Source of the DNA: JAOAGA01 sp964540515
GTDB lineage: Bacteria > CALINM01
Direction of reading: 5' to 3'
Length of the DNA: 64,000 nt
Assembly: GCA_964540515.1 (NCBI GenBank)
Contig: CAZIMS010000002.1
Coordinates: 186,001 to 250,000 of the forward strand
Below the pieces are notes generated by a model. It made no database searches. It was not told the DNA's origin and saw only the letters and a program-made list of their open reading frames with translations. This document shows, one piece after another, positions 1-9,371 of this stretch. The position numbers were made by a program, and so were the translations under genes. Positions within the stretch are counted from its first letter, which is position 1; every line of letters starts with the position of its first letter.

Positions 1-227
1 CTTTTATTAAAGAAGCTGTTGAAAAGTCTGCTGATTTATTCATTTCGGGAGATATTAAATATCATGACCTTTTAGAGAATAGCGATAAGATATCAATAAT
101 TGATGTAGGGCATAGAGCATCAGAAGAACCCATATTAATTTCCTTGAAGGAGATGCTTTCAAAGGAATTTAGAGAAGTGGAGTTCTTTATTTACAAAGAG
201 TTAACAGATATTTATAAATACATTTAG
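1..227 (+). CDS. Nif3-like dinuclear metal centre protein, C-terminal part
   Basis: The first 225 bases are open in the frame starting at base 3 and end in TAG at 225-227; the gene starts outside the window. The visible 74 residues carry GDIKYHD followed by IDVGHRASE, the two late metal-ligand motifs (His/Asp and His/Glu) of the Nif3/YqfO/YbgI family (also annotated GTP cyclohydrolase I type 2). The family forms hexameric rings with a dinuclear metal site; its physiological reaction is poorly defined. The next gene, a zinc-ribbon protein, follows after 16 bases and is probably cotranscribed, a pairing common in anaerobes. Confidence 0.85.
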   Translation, partial: FIKEAVEKSADLFISGDIKYHDLLENSDKISIIDVGHRASEEPILISLKEMLSKEFREVEFFIYKELTDIYKYI

Positions 228-243
228 TTTAAAGGAGGACAAA

Positions 244-963
244 TTGTTAGAAGAGTTGCAACTTTTATGGAAGTTACAGTGTCTTGATATTGAGATAATG
301 TCTTTAGAAAAGAGAATCTCAGAGTATCCTTTAAAGAAGGAAAAGGCTAATAGCAAAATTATTGAGATTAAAGGGGAACTTGACAGTAAAATAGAAGAAA
401 GAGAACGGTTGTTAAGAGAAAAGGAGACTAAAGAAAAAGAAATCGAACAAGAAAATCAGAAAATAAAAAATGTCGAGGCAAGGTTAAACTATATAAAAAA
501 TCATAAAGATTATCTTGAGGTAAAGAAGAAGATTGAGCTTGCCAAAAAATCCAATAAGCTTAGAGAAGACGATGTAATTAAAAAAATGGAGGAGATAGAG
601 ACTGTTGAAAAGATAATAGTGGATCTAAAGGAAAAACTCAAAAAAGAGGAAGAAGGCATATCAAACATCCTAAAAACACTAGAAAATGAAGAAAAGGAAC
701 TAAACGATAAAAGATCTTTGCTTTTAGATGAAAGAGAGACTGCTACAACTAAAATCCATATAGATATGTTAAACAAGTATGATTTTATTAGAAAAAATAG
801 TAGAGGTATAGCATTAGCTAAGGTAAATAATGAGACCTGTGAGGGTTGTTTTATGAATGTGCCACCTCAATTATATAATATGGTTATAAGGGGAGATAAG
901 ATATATCAGTGTCCTTTTTGTCAGAGATTTTTGATATATATAAAAGAAGATAAAGCAGAATGA
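244..963 (+). CDS. coiled-coil zinc-ribbon protein (DUF164/CT398 type)
   Basis: This 239-residue protein starts at TTG 244, placed by a strong AAGGAGG at 232-238. Residues about 10-165 are very rich in Glu, Lys and Leu with heptad spacing, i.e. a long coiled-coil hairpin. The C-terminus has CEGCFMNVPP followed by YQCPFCQRF, two CxxC knuckles that bind zinc. This is the architecture of the C4-type zinc-ribbon family (DUF164/zf-RING_7, CT398/FlgZ-like). Proposed roles for the family include adaptor functions in flagellar or nucleic-acid complexes, but none is certain. It directly follows the Nif3 homologue. Confidence 0.85.
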   Translation: MLEELQLLWKLQCLDIEIMSLEKRISEYPLKKEKANSKIIEIKGELDSKIEERERLLREKETKEKEIEQENQKIKNVEARLNYIKNHKDYLEVKKKIELAKKSNKLREDDVIKKMEEIETVEKIIVDLKEKLKKEEEGISNILKTLENEEKELNDKRSLLLDERETATTKIHIDMLNKYDFIRKNSRGIALAKVNNETCEGCFMNVPPQLYNMVIRGDKIYQCPFCQRFLIYIKEDKAE

Positions 964-994
964 TTTATCTATAAATACAAGAAGGTTCTTAAAC

Positions 995-1023
995 TTGACA
1001 GTTTGTAATAAATGAAATATTAT
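995..1023 (+). promoter_or_regulatory. sigma-70-type promoter of the pil operon
   Basis: TTGACA (995-1000), a 17-base spacer and TATTAT (1018-1023) match the housekeeping consensus closely. Transcription would start near 1030, about 10 bases before the pilB ATG at 1040, and no Shine-Dalgarno sequence lies between them. Confidence 0.65.
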
Positions 1024-1039
1024 TAATTCATTAAACTTT

Positions 1040-2785
1040 ATGGAAAAAATAGGCGAGCTACTACTTAAAGAAAGAATAATTACACCAGACCAGCTTAAAA
1101 AAGCCATAGAAGAGCAAAAGATCCATGGTGGCCGATTAGGCTCAACTATGGTAAATTTGGGTTTTATTAAGGAGTATGAGCTTGTAAACTTTCTTAGCAA
1201 ACAGTATGGTGTTCCTGCTGTTAACCTTAGGGAGTTTGAGATAGATAATAAGGTTGCTAAGTTGGTTTCCTATGATGTGTGTGATAAATATACTTTAATA
1301 CCCATTAATAGAGCAGGCTCCACACTAATAGTTGCAATTGCTGATCCTTCCAATATCTTTGCTATAGATGATGTAAAATTTTTAACAGGCTACAACGTTG
1401 AAGTGGTGGTATCTTCTGAGGCAGCTATTAGAGAGGCGATAGAAAGAGAGTTTAAAAGACCTTCCAGCAAAGAAGAGGAAACAAAAGCGGACGCAGGTTC
1501 AGAGCTTGAAGATATTTCTTTAGAAGACACAATTCAGCTTATAGAAGATGTTGAAGACATTGAGGTTGTTCAAGAAGAAGAAGATGTAAATATCTCTGAG
1601 CTGCAAAAGGCTACGGAAGATGCTCCTGTGGTTAAATTAGTGAATGCTATTCTTAATGAAGCCATAAAAAGAAGGGCCAGTGATATTCATGTTGAACCCT
1701 ATGAAAAGATCTTCCGTGTTCGCTTTAGAATTGATGGTGTATTACAGGAGATAATGAAACCTCCTCTAAAATTAAAGAATGCCATTGTTTCAAGATTAAA
1801 AATATTGTCAAATCTTGATATTGCTGAAAGAAGATTGCCTCAGGATGGACGTATTAAGCTTAAGTTAGGCCGTGGTAAGGAGATGGACTTCCGAGTAAAT
1901 ACCCTACCTACCCTTTTTGGCGAGAAGGTCTGTTTAAGGCTTCTAGACAAGACTAATCTTCAGCTTGATATGACAAAATTGGGCTTTAGTGAAGACCAAC
2001 TCACGCTTTTTAAAGATGCTATCCATAGACCCTATGGAATGGTACTTGTTACTGGTCCTACTGGTTCGGGAAAAACTACTACTCTGTATTCGGCTTTGTC
2101 AGAGTTAAATAAGATTACAGAAAATATATCAACAGCTGAAGACCCAGTTGAATACAATCTAGTAGGAATAAATCAGGTGCAGATGAATGAGGCAATAGGG
2201 CTTAATTTTGCCAATGTCTTGAGGGCTTTTTTAAGACAAGACCCTGACATAATAATGGTTGGAGAGATAAGAGATTTCGAGACAGCTGAGATAGCCATAA
2301 AGGCTGCTCTTACAGGACATCTGGTATTATCAACATTACATACAAACGATGCCCCCAGTACAATAGCAAGGTTGCTTAATATGGGTGTTGAGCCCTTCTT
2401 GGTTTCGTCAGCTACAAACCTTGTATTAGCTCAGAGATTGGCAAGGAAGATATGTCAAGAATGTAAAGAGCCAATTAATGTCCCTGTTAAAGCTCTTGTT
2501 GATATTGGTATTGCTCCAGAAGAAGCTAAAGATTTTATCTGTTATAAAGGCAAAGGTTGTGAAAAATGTGGCGGAACAGGTTATAAAGGAAGGATAGCTC
2601 TTTATGAGGTTATGATGTTATACGATGAACTAAAAGAGCTTATATTGGCCGGTGCCCCTGCTAGTGAGCTTAAAAGAGCTGCCATGAGGCTTGGTATGGT
2701 AACTTTAAGGCAAAGTGGTATAGAGAAGTTAAAAGCAGGAATCACTACGATAGAAGAAGTAGTAAGATGTTCTGTAAAGGATTAA
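1040..2785 (+). CDS. pilB: type IV pilus assembly ATPase PilB
   Basis: PilB is the cytoplasmic hexameric ATPase that powers pilus extension. The 581-residue product has an N-terminal MshEN (GSPII_E_N) domain at about residues 1-150 with the pattern RLGSTMVNLGFIKEYELVNFL, an acidic linker (about 150-190), then the secretion ATPase core: Walker A GPTGSGKTTT near residue 339, a DPDIIMVGEIRD Walker B region, and a zinc module with two CxxC pairs near residues 472-515. The MshEN pattern is the kind that binds cyclic di-GMP in MshE/PilB proteins, so extension may respond to that messenger (inference). It is first in a pilB-pilT-pilC-pilS-pilR operon. No ribosome-binding site precedes ATG 1040. Confidence 0.95.
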   Translation: MEKIGELLLKERIITPDQLKKAIEEQKIHGGRLGSTMVNLGFIKEYELVNFLSKQYGVPAVNLREFEIDNKVAKLVSYDVCDKYTLIPINRAGSTLIVAIADPSNIFAIDDVKFLTGYNVEVVVSSEAAIREAIEREFKRPSSKEEETKADAGSELEDISLEDTIQLIEDVEDIEVVQEEEDVNISELQKATEDAPVVKLVNAILNEAIKRRASDIHVEPYEKIFRVRFRIDGVLQEIMKPPLKLKNAIVSRLKILSNLDIAERRLPQDGRIKLKLGRGKEMDFRVNTLPTLFGEKVCLRLLDKTNLQLDMTKLGFSEDQLTLFKDAIHRPYGMVLVTGPTGSGKTTTLYSALSELNKITENISTAEDPVEYNLVGINQVQMNEAIGLNFANVLRAFLRQDPDIIMVGEIRDFETAEIAIKAALTGHLVLSTLHTNDAPSTIARLLNMGVEPFLVSSATNLVLAQRLARKICQECKEPINVPVKALVDIGIAPEEAKDFICYKGKGCEKCGGTGYKGRIALYEVMMLYDELKELILAGAPASELKRAAMRLGMVTLRQSGIEKLKAGITTIEEVVRCSVKD

Positions 2786-2789
2786 TATT

Positions 2790-3908
2790 ATGACCGATGA
2801 AAATGGAAAAAATAATCTAAATATGCAAAACCTACTTAACATCCTTGTATCTAAAGGTGGGTCAGACCTGCATATTACTATTGGTAGTAAGCCTCAGATA
2901 AGAGTTGATGGTGAACTAAACCCTTTAGAAGAGTTTCCAGTGTTAACACCAGTTGATACAAAGACTTTATGCTATAGCATCTTAACGGAGAATCAAAAGC
3001 ACAAATTTGAAGAAGACAGTGAGCTTGATTTCTCCTTTGGCATTAAAGGACTCTCAAGATTTAGAGGAAATCTCTTTTATCAAAGAGGTTCTATCGCAGG
3101 TGTTTTTAGAACTATCCCCTATAGGATAATGAGCTTTGAGGAGCTTGGATTACCTCCTGTTGTGGCAGAGCTGGCAGATAAAACTAAAGGTTTGATCTTA
3201 GTAACTGGGGCTACAGGTTCGGGAAAATCAACAACTCTTGCAACCATAATAGATAAAATTAACAGGGAAAGAAAAGAACATATAATTACTATTGAGGATC
3301 CCATAGAGTTTTTACATCCCCATAAAAATTGTATTGTAAATCAAAGAGAGATTGGTGCTGATAGTAAAACTTTTCAAATGGCACTAAAACATATATTAAG
3401 ACAGGATCCTGATGTAGTTTTAGTAGGAGAGCTAAGAGATAAAGAAACAATAGAAGCAGCTCTTACAATAGCTGAAACAGGTCATCTCTGTTTAGCTACT
3501 TTGCATACTAACAGTGCCGTTCAGACAATAAGTAGGATTATAGATGTTTTTCCTCCACACCAACAGCCACAAGTTAGAGCTCAGTTATCTTTTGTATTGG
3601 AGGGGGTACTCTGTCAACAACTTCTTCCAAAAGTAGGTGGGAAGGGTAGAGTCATGGCTATGGAGATACTTGTTCCTAACCCAGCCATAAGAAACTTGAT
3701 AAGAGAAGATAAGTTACATCAAATCTATTCTCAGATGCAGATGGGGCAGATAAAATCAGGAATGCAAACAATGAACCAGGCTCTTGCAGGACTTTTACAG
3801 AGAAGGTTAATAAGCTTAGAAGACGCAATGATTTTTAGCCCTGACCCAGAGGAACTTAAGCAGTTGCTTTCAGGACAGATGAGACCACAGCAGCCTATAA
3901 GGAGGTAA
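2790..3908 (+). CDS. pilT: type IV pilus retraction ATPase PilT
   Basis: PilT depolymerises pili and drives twitching motility. The 372-residue protein has the Walker A motif GATGSGKSTTLA at about residue 137, a DPDVVLVGELRD Walker B region, and the C-terminal AIRNLIRE motif that is specific to PilT and needed for retraction. Length is usual (about 345-375). It starts 4 bases after pilB stops and its 3' end supplies the Shine-Dalgarno for pilC, so the three are cotranscribed. Confidence 0.95.
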   Translation: MTDENGKNNLNMQNLLNILVSKGGSDLHITIGSKPQIRVDGELNPLEEFPVLTPVDTKTLCYSILTENQKHKFEEDSELDFSFGIKGLSRFRGNLFYQRGSIAGVFRTIPYRIMSFEELGLPPVVAELADKTKGLILVTGATGSGKSTTLATIIDKINRERKEHIITIEDPIEFLHPHKNCIVNQREIGADSKTFQMALKHILRQDPDVVLVGELRDKETIEAALTIAETGHLCLATLHTNSAVQTISRIIDVFPPHQQPQVRAQLSFVLEGVLCQQLLPKVGGKGRVMAMEILVPNPAIRNLIREDKLHQIYSQMQMGQIKSGMQTMNQALAGLLQRRLISLEDAMIFSPDPEELKQLLSGQMRPQQPIRR

Positions 3909-3917
3909 AATTTTTTA

Positions 3918-5111
3918 ATGGCCACGTATGTCTGGCAGGGGAAAAATAAAGCTGGAAGACTTATAAAAGGAAAAATAGAAGCAAAAAATATAGATGAGGT
4001 CTATAAACAGTTAGCCCAACAACTAATAACTCCAATAAAAGTTGAAGAATCAAAAGAGAAATCTAAAAAAATTAAAGTACCTATAAAAGATGTAGTTATA
4101 TTTACTAGACAATTCTCTACAATGATTGATGCAGGACTTCCTTTAGTTCAGAGTCTTGATATTTTAGCTTCCCAACAGCCAATTAAAGATTTTAAAGAAG
4201 TCCTTTTAGCTGTAAAAAATGATATTGAACAGGGCACAACCCTTGCTGAAGCCTTGAAAAAACACCCACGAGTTTTTGATGACCTTTATGTAGGACTTGT
4301 GGCTGCTGGTGAGATGGGTGGTATGCTCGATACAATATTAAATAGATTAGCCACTTACATGGAAAAGGCCGAAAAACTAAAAAAGAGGGTTAAAGGTGCT
4401 CTTACATATCCCATAGCCGTTATTGGTATAGCAGTTATAGTAGTAGCAGTTATACTTATATGGGTAATTCCTGTTTTCCAAAAAATGTTCGCCGATTTTG
4501 GTGGTGAGCTTCCAGCACCTACACAGTTTGTTATAAACTTAAGTGAGGGGCTAAAAAGATATGGCATTTTTATTGTAATTGGTTTTTTTGTTATATCTTC
4601 TGCAATAAAAAAATACTATAGTACTCCCAAAGGGCGGCGAAAGATAGATGCTCTATTGCTTAAAGTTCCTGTCTTTTCCGATATCATAAGAAAAAGTAGT
4701 GTAGCAAGATTTACAAGGACCCTCGGGACAATGATACAAAGTGGTGTGCAGATTCTCGATGCTATGGACATAGTTGCAAAAACAGCAGGTAACAAGATTG
4801 TTGAAGATGCAATCATTAATGCGAAGGTGTCTATATCTCAAGGAAAAACCATTGCTGAACCAATAGGTGAGAGTGGCGTTTTTCCTCCTATGGTTATACA
4901 GATGATTGCTGTAGGTGAGGCAACTGGTGCTATGGATACAATGTTAAATAAGATAGCCGATTTTTATGAGGAAGAGGTTGATGCAGCAGTAGACTCTTTA
5001 ACAGCTCTCCTTGAACCAATGTTAATGGTTGGGTTAGGTAGTGTACTGGGTGGTTTAATTGTAGCCATGTACTTACCAATATTCAAACTTGCTGGTGCCG
5101 CAGGAGGATAA
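3918..5111 (+). CDS. pilC: type IV pilus inner-membrane platform protein PilC
   Basis: The 397-residue product has the two repeated GspF/PilC domains (about residues 65-190 and 265-390), each beginning with an FTRQFSTMIDAGLPL- or FTRTLGTMIQSGVQI-like segment, plus three hydrophobic membrane spans near 170-190, 215-235 and at the C-terminus. PilC is the inner-membrane platform that couples PilB and PilT to pilin assembly. ATG 3918 follows an AAGGAGGT located in the end of pilT. No pilin or pilMNOPQ genes are in the window, so they must lie elsewhere. Confidence 0.95.
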   Translation: MATYVWQGKNKAGRLIKGKIEAKNIDEVYKQLAQQLITPIKVEESKEKSKKIKVPIKDVVIFTRQFSTMIDAGLPLVQSLDILASQQPIKDFKEVLLAVKNDIEQGTTLAEALKKHPRVFDDLYVGLVAAGEMGGMLDTILNRLATYMEKAEKLKKRVKGALTYPIAVIGIAVIVVAVILIWVIPVFQKMFADFGGELPAPTQFVINLSEGLKRYGIFIVIGFFVISSAIKKYYSTPKGRRKIDALLLKVPVFSDIIRKSSVARFTRTLGTMIQSGVQILDAMDIVAKTAGNKIVEDAIINAKVSISQGKTIAEPIGESGVFPPMVIQMIAVGEATGAMDTMLNKIADFYEEEVDAAVDSLTALLEPMLMVGLGSVLGGLIVAMYLPIFKLAGAAGG

Positions 5112-5124
5112 TAGCTCCTTACTT

Positions 5125-6720
5125 ATGTTTTCATCCTATGAAATCCCCGTTGATAGAATTAGATGGGTATCTTTATTCAGAGCCCTTATAGGGCTTTTCT
5201 CTTTATTTTTAATAATTTACTGGCAATCGAAGATAGAGTCAATTGGTGATGTTAAAGATTTTTTCAAGATACTCATATTTGTATTCGCCATATCTCTCAT
5301 ATACGGAACAATTTTGATTTTTTTAAAAAGGGTTTTCTGGTTAGGCCTAATTCAGCTCTTAATTGACTACTTAATTATTAGTTTTATAGTGGCAAAAACA
5401 GGAGGTATAGATAGCCCCTTTATATTTTTTTATGTCATTCCTGTGGTTGAAGGAGGCATGTTTTTTGGAAAAAATGGTTGCTATCTTTCTACCTTTCTTA
5501 ACCTGTTTTTTTTAGGATTAAGTTTTCTCCTCCAATATAACAGATTTTTTCCTTACAAAGATATACCTCGCCATATCTATAGTAAAGAAGATTTTTTCTA
5601 CTACTACTCTGTTTTTTCTCTGGGGTTCCTAGTATTAGGTCTTTTAATTGCATATCTTAACTCTGAAACAAGAAAATTCAAAGAAAAGCTGAAAAAAAGT
5701 GAAGATAGATATCTCGATACGGAACGCCTAAAGAGTGCTATAATTCAAGCTATAGATAGTGGACTAATAATAGTCACAAAAGAGAAATCTGTATATTCCA
5801 TTAATGAGATCGCAAAAAAAATCCTACACAAATTAGCCTTAAAGGAAAACGATATTAGTCTAATTTTTCAAGCAGAGATAGAGGATATTTTAAAAAATAG
5901 GGGGCTTAAAAGAGAAGAGAAAAGACTAAACATTAATAATAACAATTTTTTCATTTCAGCCTCTCTCGTACCATTGTACGAACATACAGGTGAGATGTTG
6001 GGAGTTTTAATCAATCTTTCTGACATTACGGAAAAGAAGATTTTAGAGGAACAAATAAGAATTAAAGATAAGTTTGCTTTTTTAGGTAAGCTCTCAACTG
6101 TTATAGCCCATGAGATTAAGAATCCTCTAGCTTCATTAAAGGGGGGGGTAAATTTTATAAAGGAGAGCTTACAAGAAGAAGGTGATATTAGTAAAATTTT
6201 AGACATATCCTCAAGAGAGCTTGACAGACTAAACAAAGTTATTAATGATTTTTTATATTATTCTCGTTTTGCTACAGTGGAAAGGAGCAATATTTATCTT
6301 AAGAACCTCCTTGAGGAGGTTTGGTTTGAGGTGATTTTTTCTGTAGAGGATAAAGATAAGGTAAGATTTATTTATGAAGGTGATGAGATTGTTTTTATGG
6401 GTGACCCTAATCAGATGAGGCAAGTTTTCTTGAATCTCTTTCTAAACTCTATTGATGCGATTAGAGAAAGGGGTTGTGGAAATATTTATGTTAGAGCAAG
6501 AGAAGAGAAAGAAAAGGTGTTAATAGAGTTCGAAGATGATGGTGGGGGTATAGATATAGAATATTTAGATAAGGTATTTGACCCATTTTTTTCCACGAAG
6601 AAGAATGGTACTGGTTTAGGATTGTCTATCGTTTATAAAATAATAGAAGATCATAAGGGTCAGATATTTATATCAAACTCAGAAAAAGGTGCAAAATTTA
6701 TAATAAGGTTAGATAAATGA
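5125..6720 (+). CDS. pilS: sensor histidine kinase PilS-like
   Basis: The product (531 residues from ATG 5125) has about six N-terminal membrane spans (residues 10-190), a short coiled coil, a PAS-like domain (about 205-320), a HisKA domain with the phosphoacceptor in IAHEIKNPLASLKGG, and a HATPase domain with GDPNQMRQVFLNLFLNS and GTGLGLSI. Membrane kinase plus PAS directly followed by a sigma-54 regulator inside the pil operon is the PilS/PilR arrangement that controls pilin expression. The frame is open back to TTG 5089 inside pilC, so a longer start is possible; the AGGAGG at 5102-5107 sits 17 bases before ATG 5125, an unusual spacing. Confidence 0.85.
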   Translation: MFSSYEIPVDRIRWVSLFRALIGLFSLFLIIYWQSKIESIGDVKDFFKILIFVFAISLIYGTILIFLKRVFWLGLIQLLIDYLIISFIVAKTGGIDSPFIFFYVIPVVEGGMFFGKNGCYLSTFLNLFFLGLSFLLQYNRFFPYKDIPRHIYSKEDFFYYYSVFSLGFLVLGLLIAYLNSETRKFKEKLKKSEDRYLDTERLKSAIIQAIDSGLIIVTKEKSVYSINEIAKKILHKLALKENDISLIFQAEIEDILKNRGLKREEKRLNINNNNFFISASLVPLYEHTGEMLGVLINLSDITEKKILEEQIRIKDKFAFLGKLSTVIAHEIKNPLASLKGGVNFIKESLQEEGDISKILDISSRELDRLNKVINDFLYYSRFATVERSNIYLKNLLEEVWFEVIFSVEDKDKVRFIYEGDEIVFMGDPNQMRQVFLNLFLNSIDAIRERGCGNIYVRAREEKEKVLIEFEDDGGGIDIEYLDKVFDPFFSTKKNGTGLGLSIVYKIIEDHKGQIFISNSEKGAKFIIRLDK

Positions 6721-8093
6721 AGGGGAAAGTCGTAATTGTTGATGATGATAGAAGTTTAAGGGAGATGCTTGAGATTATTTTAAGGAAGGAAAACTATGAA
6801 ATTGTGGCTTTCGATAAGGCTACCAGTGCCCTGGAATGGTTAAAAATAAACATAGAAGAGGTAGATGTTATAATTAGCGACATTGTAATGCCCCAAATCG
6901 ATGGGATCGCCTTTTTGGAAAAATTAAAGGAAATAAAGAAAGAAGTACCAGTAATTATGATAACTGCCAACACAAGAGTTGATTACGCAATAGAAGCACT
7001 AAAAAGAGGTGCTTACGATTACATAACAAAACCTTTCAATAACGATGAGTTAAAAATAATTATAAAAAATGCTATTGAGAGGAAAAACTTAGAGAAAGAG
7101 CTTATAAAACTAAGATCTTTAGTTGATAATAAACAACTGCCAATAATTTTTTCAAGTAAGATAATGGAAGACCTTTATTTGAAGGCCCTCTCTATAGCAA
7201 GAACCAACTCAACTGTTCTTATTACAGGAGAGAGCGGTACGGGTAAAGAGCTTTTTGCAAGATTAATTCACAATGAGAGTGATAGAAGATCTTCCCCCTT
7301 TTTTCCTATTAATTGTGGAGCAATACCAGAAAATCTCATTGAGAGTGAGCTCTTTGGATATGAGAAAGGGGCTTTTACTGGTGCGGTCACATCAAAAATT
7401 GGTTTTTTTGAATTAGCCAATGGAGGCACTATTTTTTTAGATGAGATTGCAGAACTACCGTTGCAACTTCAGGTAAAGCTACTGCGTTTTCTTGAAGATA
7501 GGGTCGTCTTGAGATTAGGTGGAAAAACACCGATTCCTGTTGATATAAGGGTTATATCTGCAACTAATAGAGATATAGAAGAGTCGGTAAAAAACGGTAG
7601 CTTTAGAGAGGATTTATATTACCGTTTAAATGTGGTGAGGCTAAAGATTCCTCCATTAAAGGAGAGAAAGGAAGACATAGTCCCTCTCTCTATGCATTTC
7701 CTTAAAAAGTGTTCTCAAAATAATAATAAATCCATAAAAGGCATAACTAAAGATGCCATCGCTTTTTTAGAGTCCTATGACTATCCAGGAAATGTAAGGG
7801 AGCTTCAAAACATCATAGAAAGGGCCTGTGTCTTTGAATCAGGAGATCTTTTAGGGGTAGGGAGTCTTCCTTTAGATATTTTAAAAACCAATGACCAAAA
7901 AAAATTAGAGACCTCTTCTTATGGAGATATAGATTTTACAAACTTTAATCTTGATAACTTTATAGAAAATGTAGAAAAGGAGATCATAGAAAAGGCCATT
8001 GAAAAAGCTAAAGGCAATAAAAAAGAGGCTTCGGAGCTTCTTGGGATATCTCTATGGGCACTCTATAGAAGGTTAGAAAAATACAAGAAATAG
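6717..8093 (+). CDS. pilR: sigma-54-dependent response regulator PilR-like
   Basis: The 458-residue protein has a receiver domain (residues 1-120, phosphoacceptor Asp in IISDIVMPQIDG), an AAA+ domain with Walker A GESGTGKE, the sigma-54-contacting loop GAFTGA and a REDLYYRLNVV motif, and a C-terminal Fis-type helix-turn-helix ending at residue 458. It overlaps the kinase gene by 4 bases (ATGA), so the two are translationally coupled and form a two-component pair. By context the likely target is a pilin promoter outside the window. No promoter of the -24/-12 kind was found near the pil operon itself. Confidence 0.9.
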   Translation: MKGKVVIVDDDRSLREMLEIILRKENYEIVAFDKATSALEWLKINIEEVDVIISDIVMPQIDGIAFLEKLKEIKKEVPVIMITANTRVDYAIEALKRGAYDYITKPFNNDELKIIIKNAIERKNLEKELIKLRSLVDNKQLPIIFSSKIMEDLYLKALSIARTNSTVLITGESGTGKELFARLIHNESDRRSSPFFPINCGAIPENLIESELFGYEKGAFTGAVTSKIGFFELANGGTIFLDEIAELPLQLQVKLLRFLEDRVVLRLGGKTPIPVDIRVISATNRDIEESVKNGSFREDLYYRLNVVRLKIPPLKERKEDIVPLSMHFLKKCSQNNNKSIKGITKDAIAFLESYDYPGNVRELQNIIERACVFESGDLLGVGSLPLDILKTNDQKKLETSSYGDIDFTNFNLDNFIENVEKEIIEKAIEKAKGNKKEASELLGISLWALYRRLEKYKK

Positions 8094-8113
8094 CATTATA
8101 AAACTTTTTATTG

Positions 8114-8119
8114 TATAAT
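8114..8119 (+). promoter_or_regulatory. perfect -10 box immediately before fur-type gene
   Basis: TATAAT at 8114-8119 ends 7 bases before ATG 8127. A convincing -35 is not seen. If used, the transcript would begin at or next to the start codon, giving a leaderless mRNA. Confidence 0.4.
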
Positions 8120-8126
8120 TTCTTAA

Positions 8127-8558
8127 ATGGCAAAGATTATCAATGATTTAAAGAAAATTTTTAAAGATAAGGGTTTGAGATTCACCAAGCAGAGGGAGAT
8201 AATAATTAATGAGTTTTTAAAAATAAACTCGCATATAAGTGCTGTTGAGCTATATAAAAAAGTCTCTAAAACTCACAAAAATATAGGTTTTGCTACAGTT
8301 TATAGAACACTTAAAGTACTTACAGAATCGGGTTATGCAGAGGGTAAAAGTTTTGGAGATGGACATGCAAGATATGAGCCTTCTGAGAATACTTCACATC
8401 ATGATCACCTTATCTGTGAAAAATGTGGTAAGATAATAGAGTTTTATGACCCTGAATTAGAAAGAATACAGGAACAGATATCTCAAAAATTTGATTTTAC
8501 AATCAAAAGACATGACTTGCAGATTTACGGCATCTGCAAAAACTGCAAGAAAATATAA
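8127..8558 (+). CDS. Fur-family metalloregulator
   Basis: The 143-residue protein has an N-terminal winged helix (residues about 10-85, with the recognition segment GFATVYRTLKVL) and a C-terminal dimerisation/metal domain with HHDHLICEKCGKIIEF and a closing CKNCKK, giving two CxxC zinc knuckles and the regulatory His cluster. This fits Fur (iron) better than PerR, but residues alone do not settle the metal. It follows pilR by 33 bases, has its own -10 box, and is the last core gene before the accessory patch. Confidence 0.9.
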   Translation: MAKIINDLKKIFKDKGLRFTKQREIIINEFLKINSHISAVELYKKVSKTHKNIGFATVYRTLKVLTESGYAEGKSFGDGHARYEPSENTSHHDHLICEKCGKIIEFYDPELERIQEQISQKFDFTIKRHDLQIYGICKNCKKI

Positions 8559-8579
8559 ATAAAATTCTATTTTAATCAA

Positions 8580-8770
8580 TTGCCTTTTTCCAATTTCAAT
8601 GTGAAGGGGTACTTCAATTCAAATTTGGTGTGTGTATTTGAAAAAATCCGAACCGATTTTATTAACGGGCTCGGCGGGCAAAATTCCCCCGAACCCCCTT
8701 TCCGCCCGCTTCGCCCTGAAGCGGAAGCGAAAAGGACGATTTTAAGTTTTTCGTTGGCGGCAAATTCTTT
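8580..8770. other. GC-rich anomalous segment at island edge
   Basis: This stretch between fur and the HNH gene is clearly richer in G+C than anything around it, especially 8655-8760, and contains a hairpin CGCTTC (8707-8712) / GAAGCG (8718-8723). An 81-codon open frame runs through it but has no ribosome-binding site and no recognisable family. It is best read as foreign non-coding DNA or junk at the left edge of the accessory patch. Confidence 0.5.
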
Positions 8771-8771
8771 T

Positions 8772-9362
8772 TTATCTTTTCCAAACTATATGACCATTGA
8801 TATTGTATTTTTCGTAAGTTTCTAAAACATCAGAACAAAACTTTTTCAATTCTTCATTACCTTCACTTTTAGCTAACTCATAAAGACGAATAAACATTTT
8901 CTTTCCCGTCTCTGTTTGTTTTAAAGTTTTTTTAATAAAGTTATGTTGAGCACATAATGTCTGCCCGTTTTCAATAGTAGATTTACCGCCTAAATATTTG
9001 GGTTTAATATGGTCTACGTGTAACTCGACACCTTCCTTGTAACCACGTCCACAAATCACAAATTTATAACCATCCCTTCTCAAAATTTGCTTTTTTTGCT
9101 CTGGAGTAAAATCGTCAATCTGTTTCTGTCTTACAGCTTTAGGATCATAACGATAGATACCCTTTTTAACTTTAATCAAAAAGCCTTCCTCGTGAAGTTT
9201 TCTAATATTCCTCCATGTGTCGCGAGGCTTCCTCCCGTACAACTTAAAGTATTTATCTTCAACCCAATCAACAACAGGACCATGTTGAATATCTTGATTA
9301 GGATGTTTTTTAAAATATTCTTTTATTAAATCCCCAATAGACTTTTTATTATTATTGCCCAT
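8772..9362 (-). CDS. HNH endonuclease, probable restriction enzyme
   Basis: The 196-residue protein has an N-terminal winged-helix-like region (about 1-75) followed by an HNH nuclease core: HVDHIKPKYLGGKS...ENGQTLCAQHN at about residues 117-142, which supplies the His-Asp-His and Asn/His catalytic set. It starts 9 bases downstream of a DNA methyltransferase gene on the same strand, behind a small XRE regulator, which is the order of a type II restriction-modification operon; I infer it is the restriction enzyme. Its reading frame is intact although both upstream partners are frameshifted, a potentially toxic combination unless the lesions are sequencing errors. The recognition site cannot be read from sequence. 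Confidence 0.75.
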   Translation of the reverse strand: MGNNNKKSIGDLIKEYFKKHPNQDIQHGPVVDWVEDKYFKLYGRKPRDTWRNIRKLHEEGFLIKVKKGIYRYDPKAVRQKQIDDFTPEQKKQILRRDGYKFVICGRGYKEGVELHVDHIKPKYLGGKSTIENGQTLCAQHNFIKKTLKQTETGKKMFIRLYELAKSEGNEELKKFCSDVLETYEKYNINGHIVWKR

Positions 9363-9371
9363 GTTTCTATT

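Noticed and set aside
5089..5124. TTG 5089 as start of the PilS-like kinase
   Set aside because: It lies within pilC without an upstream ribosome-binding site; ATG 5125 is preferred although its spacing to AGGAGG is long.
8753..8760. TTGGCGG as a duplicated tRNA-Ser end (attachment site)
   Set aside because: Only 7 bases match the tRNA 3' end region, too short to claim an att repeat, and no integrase gene is present.
8580..8825. 81-codon open frame in the GC-rich segment
   Set aside because: It runs into the HNH gene on the other strand, lacks a ribosome-binding site and resembles no known protein.
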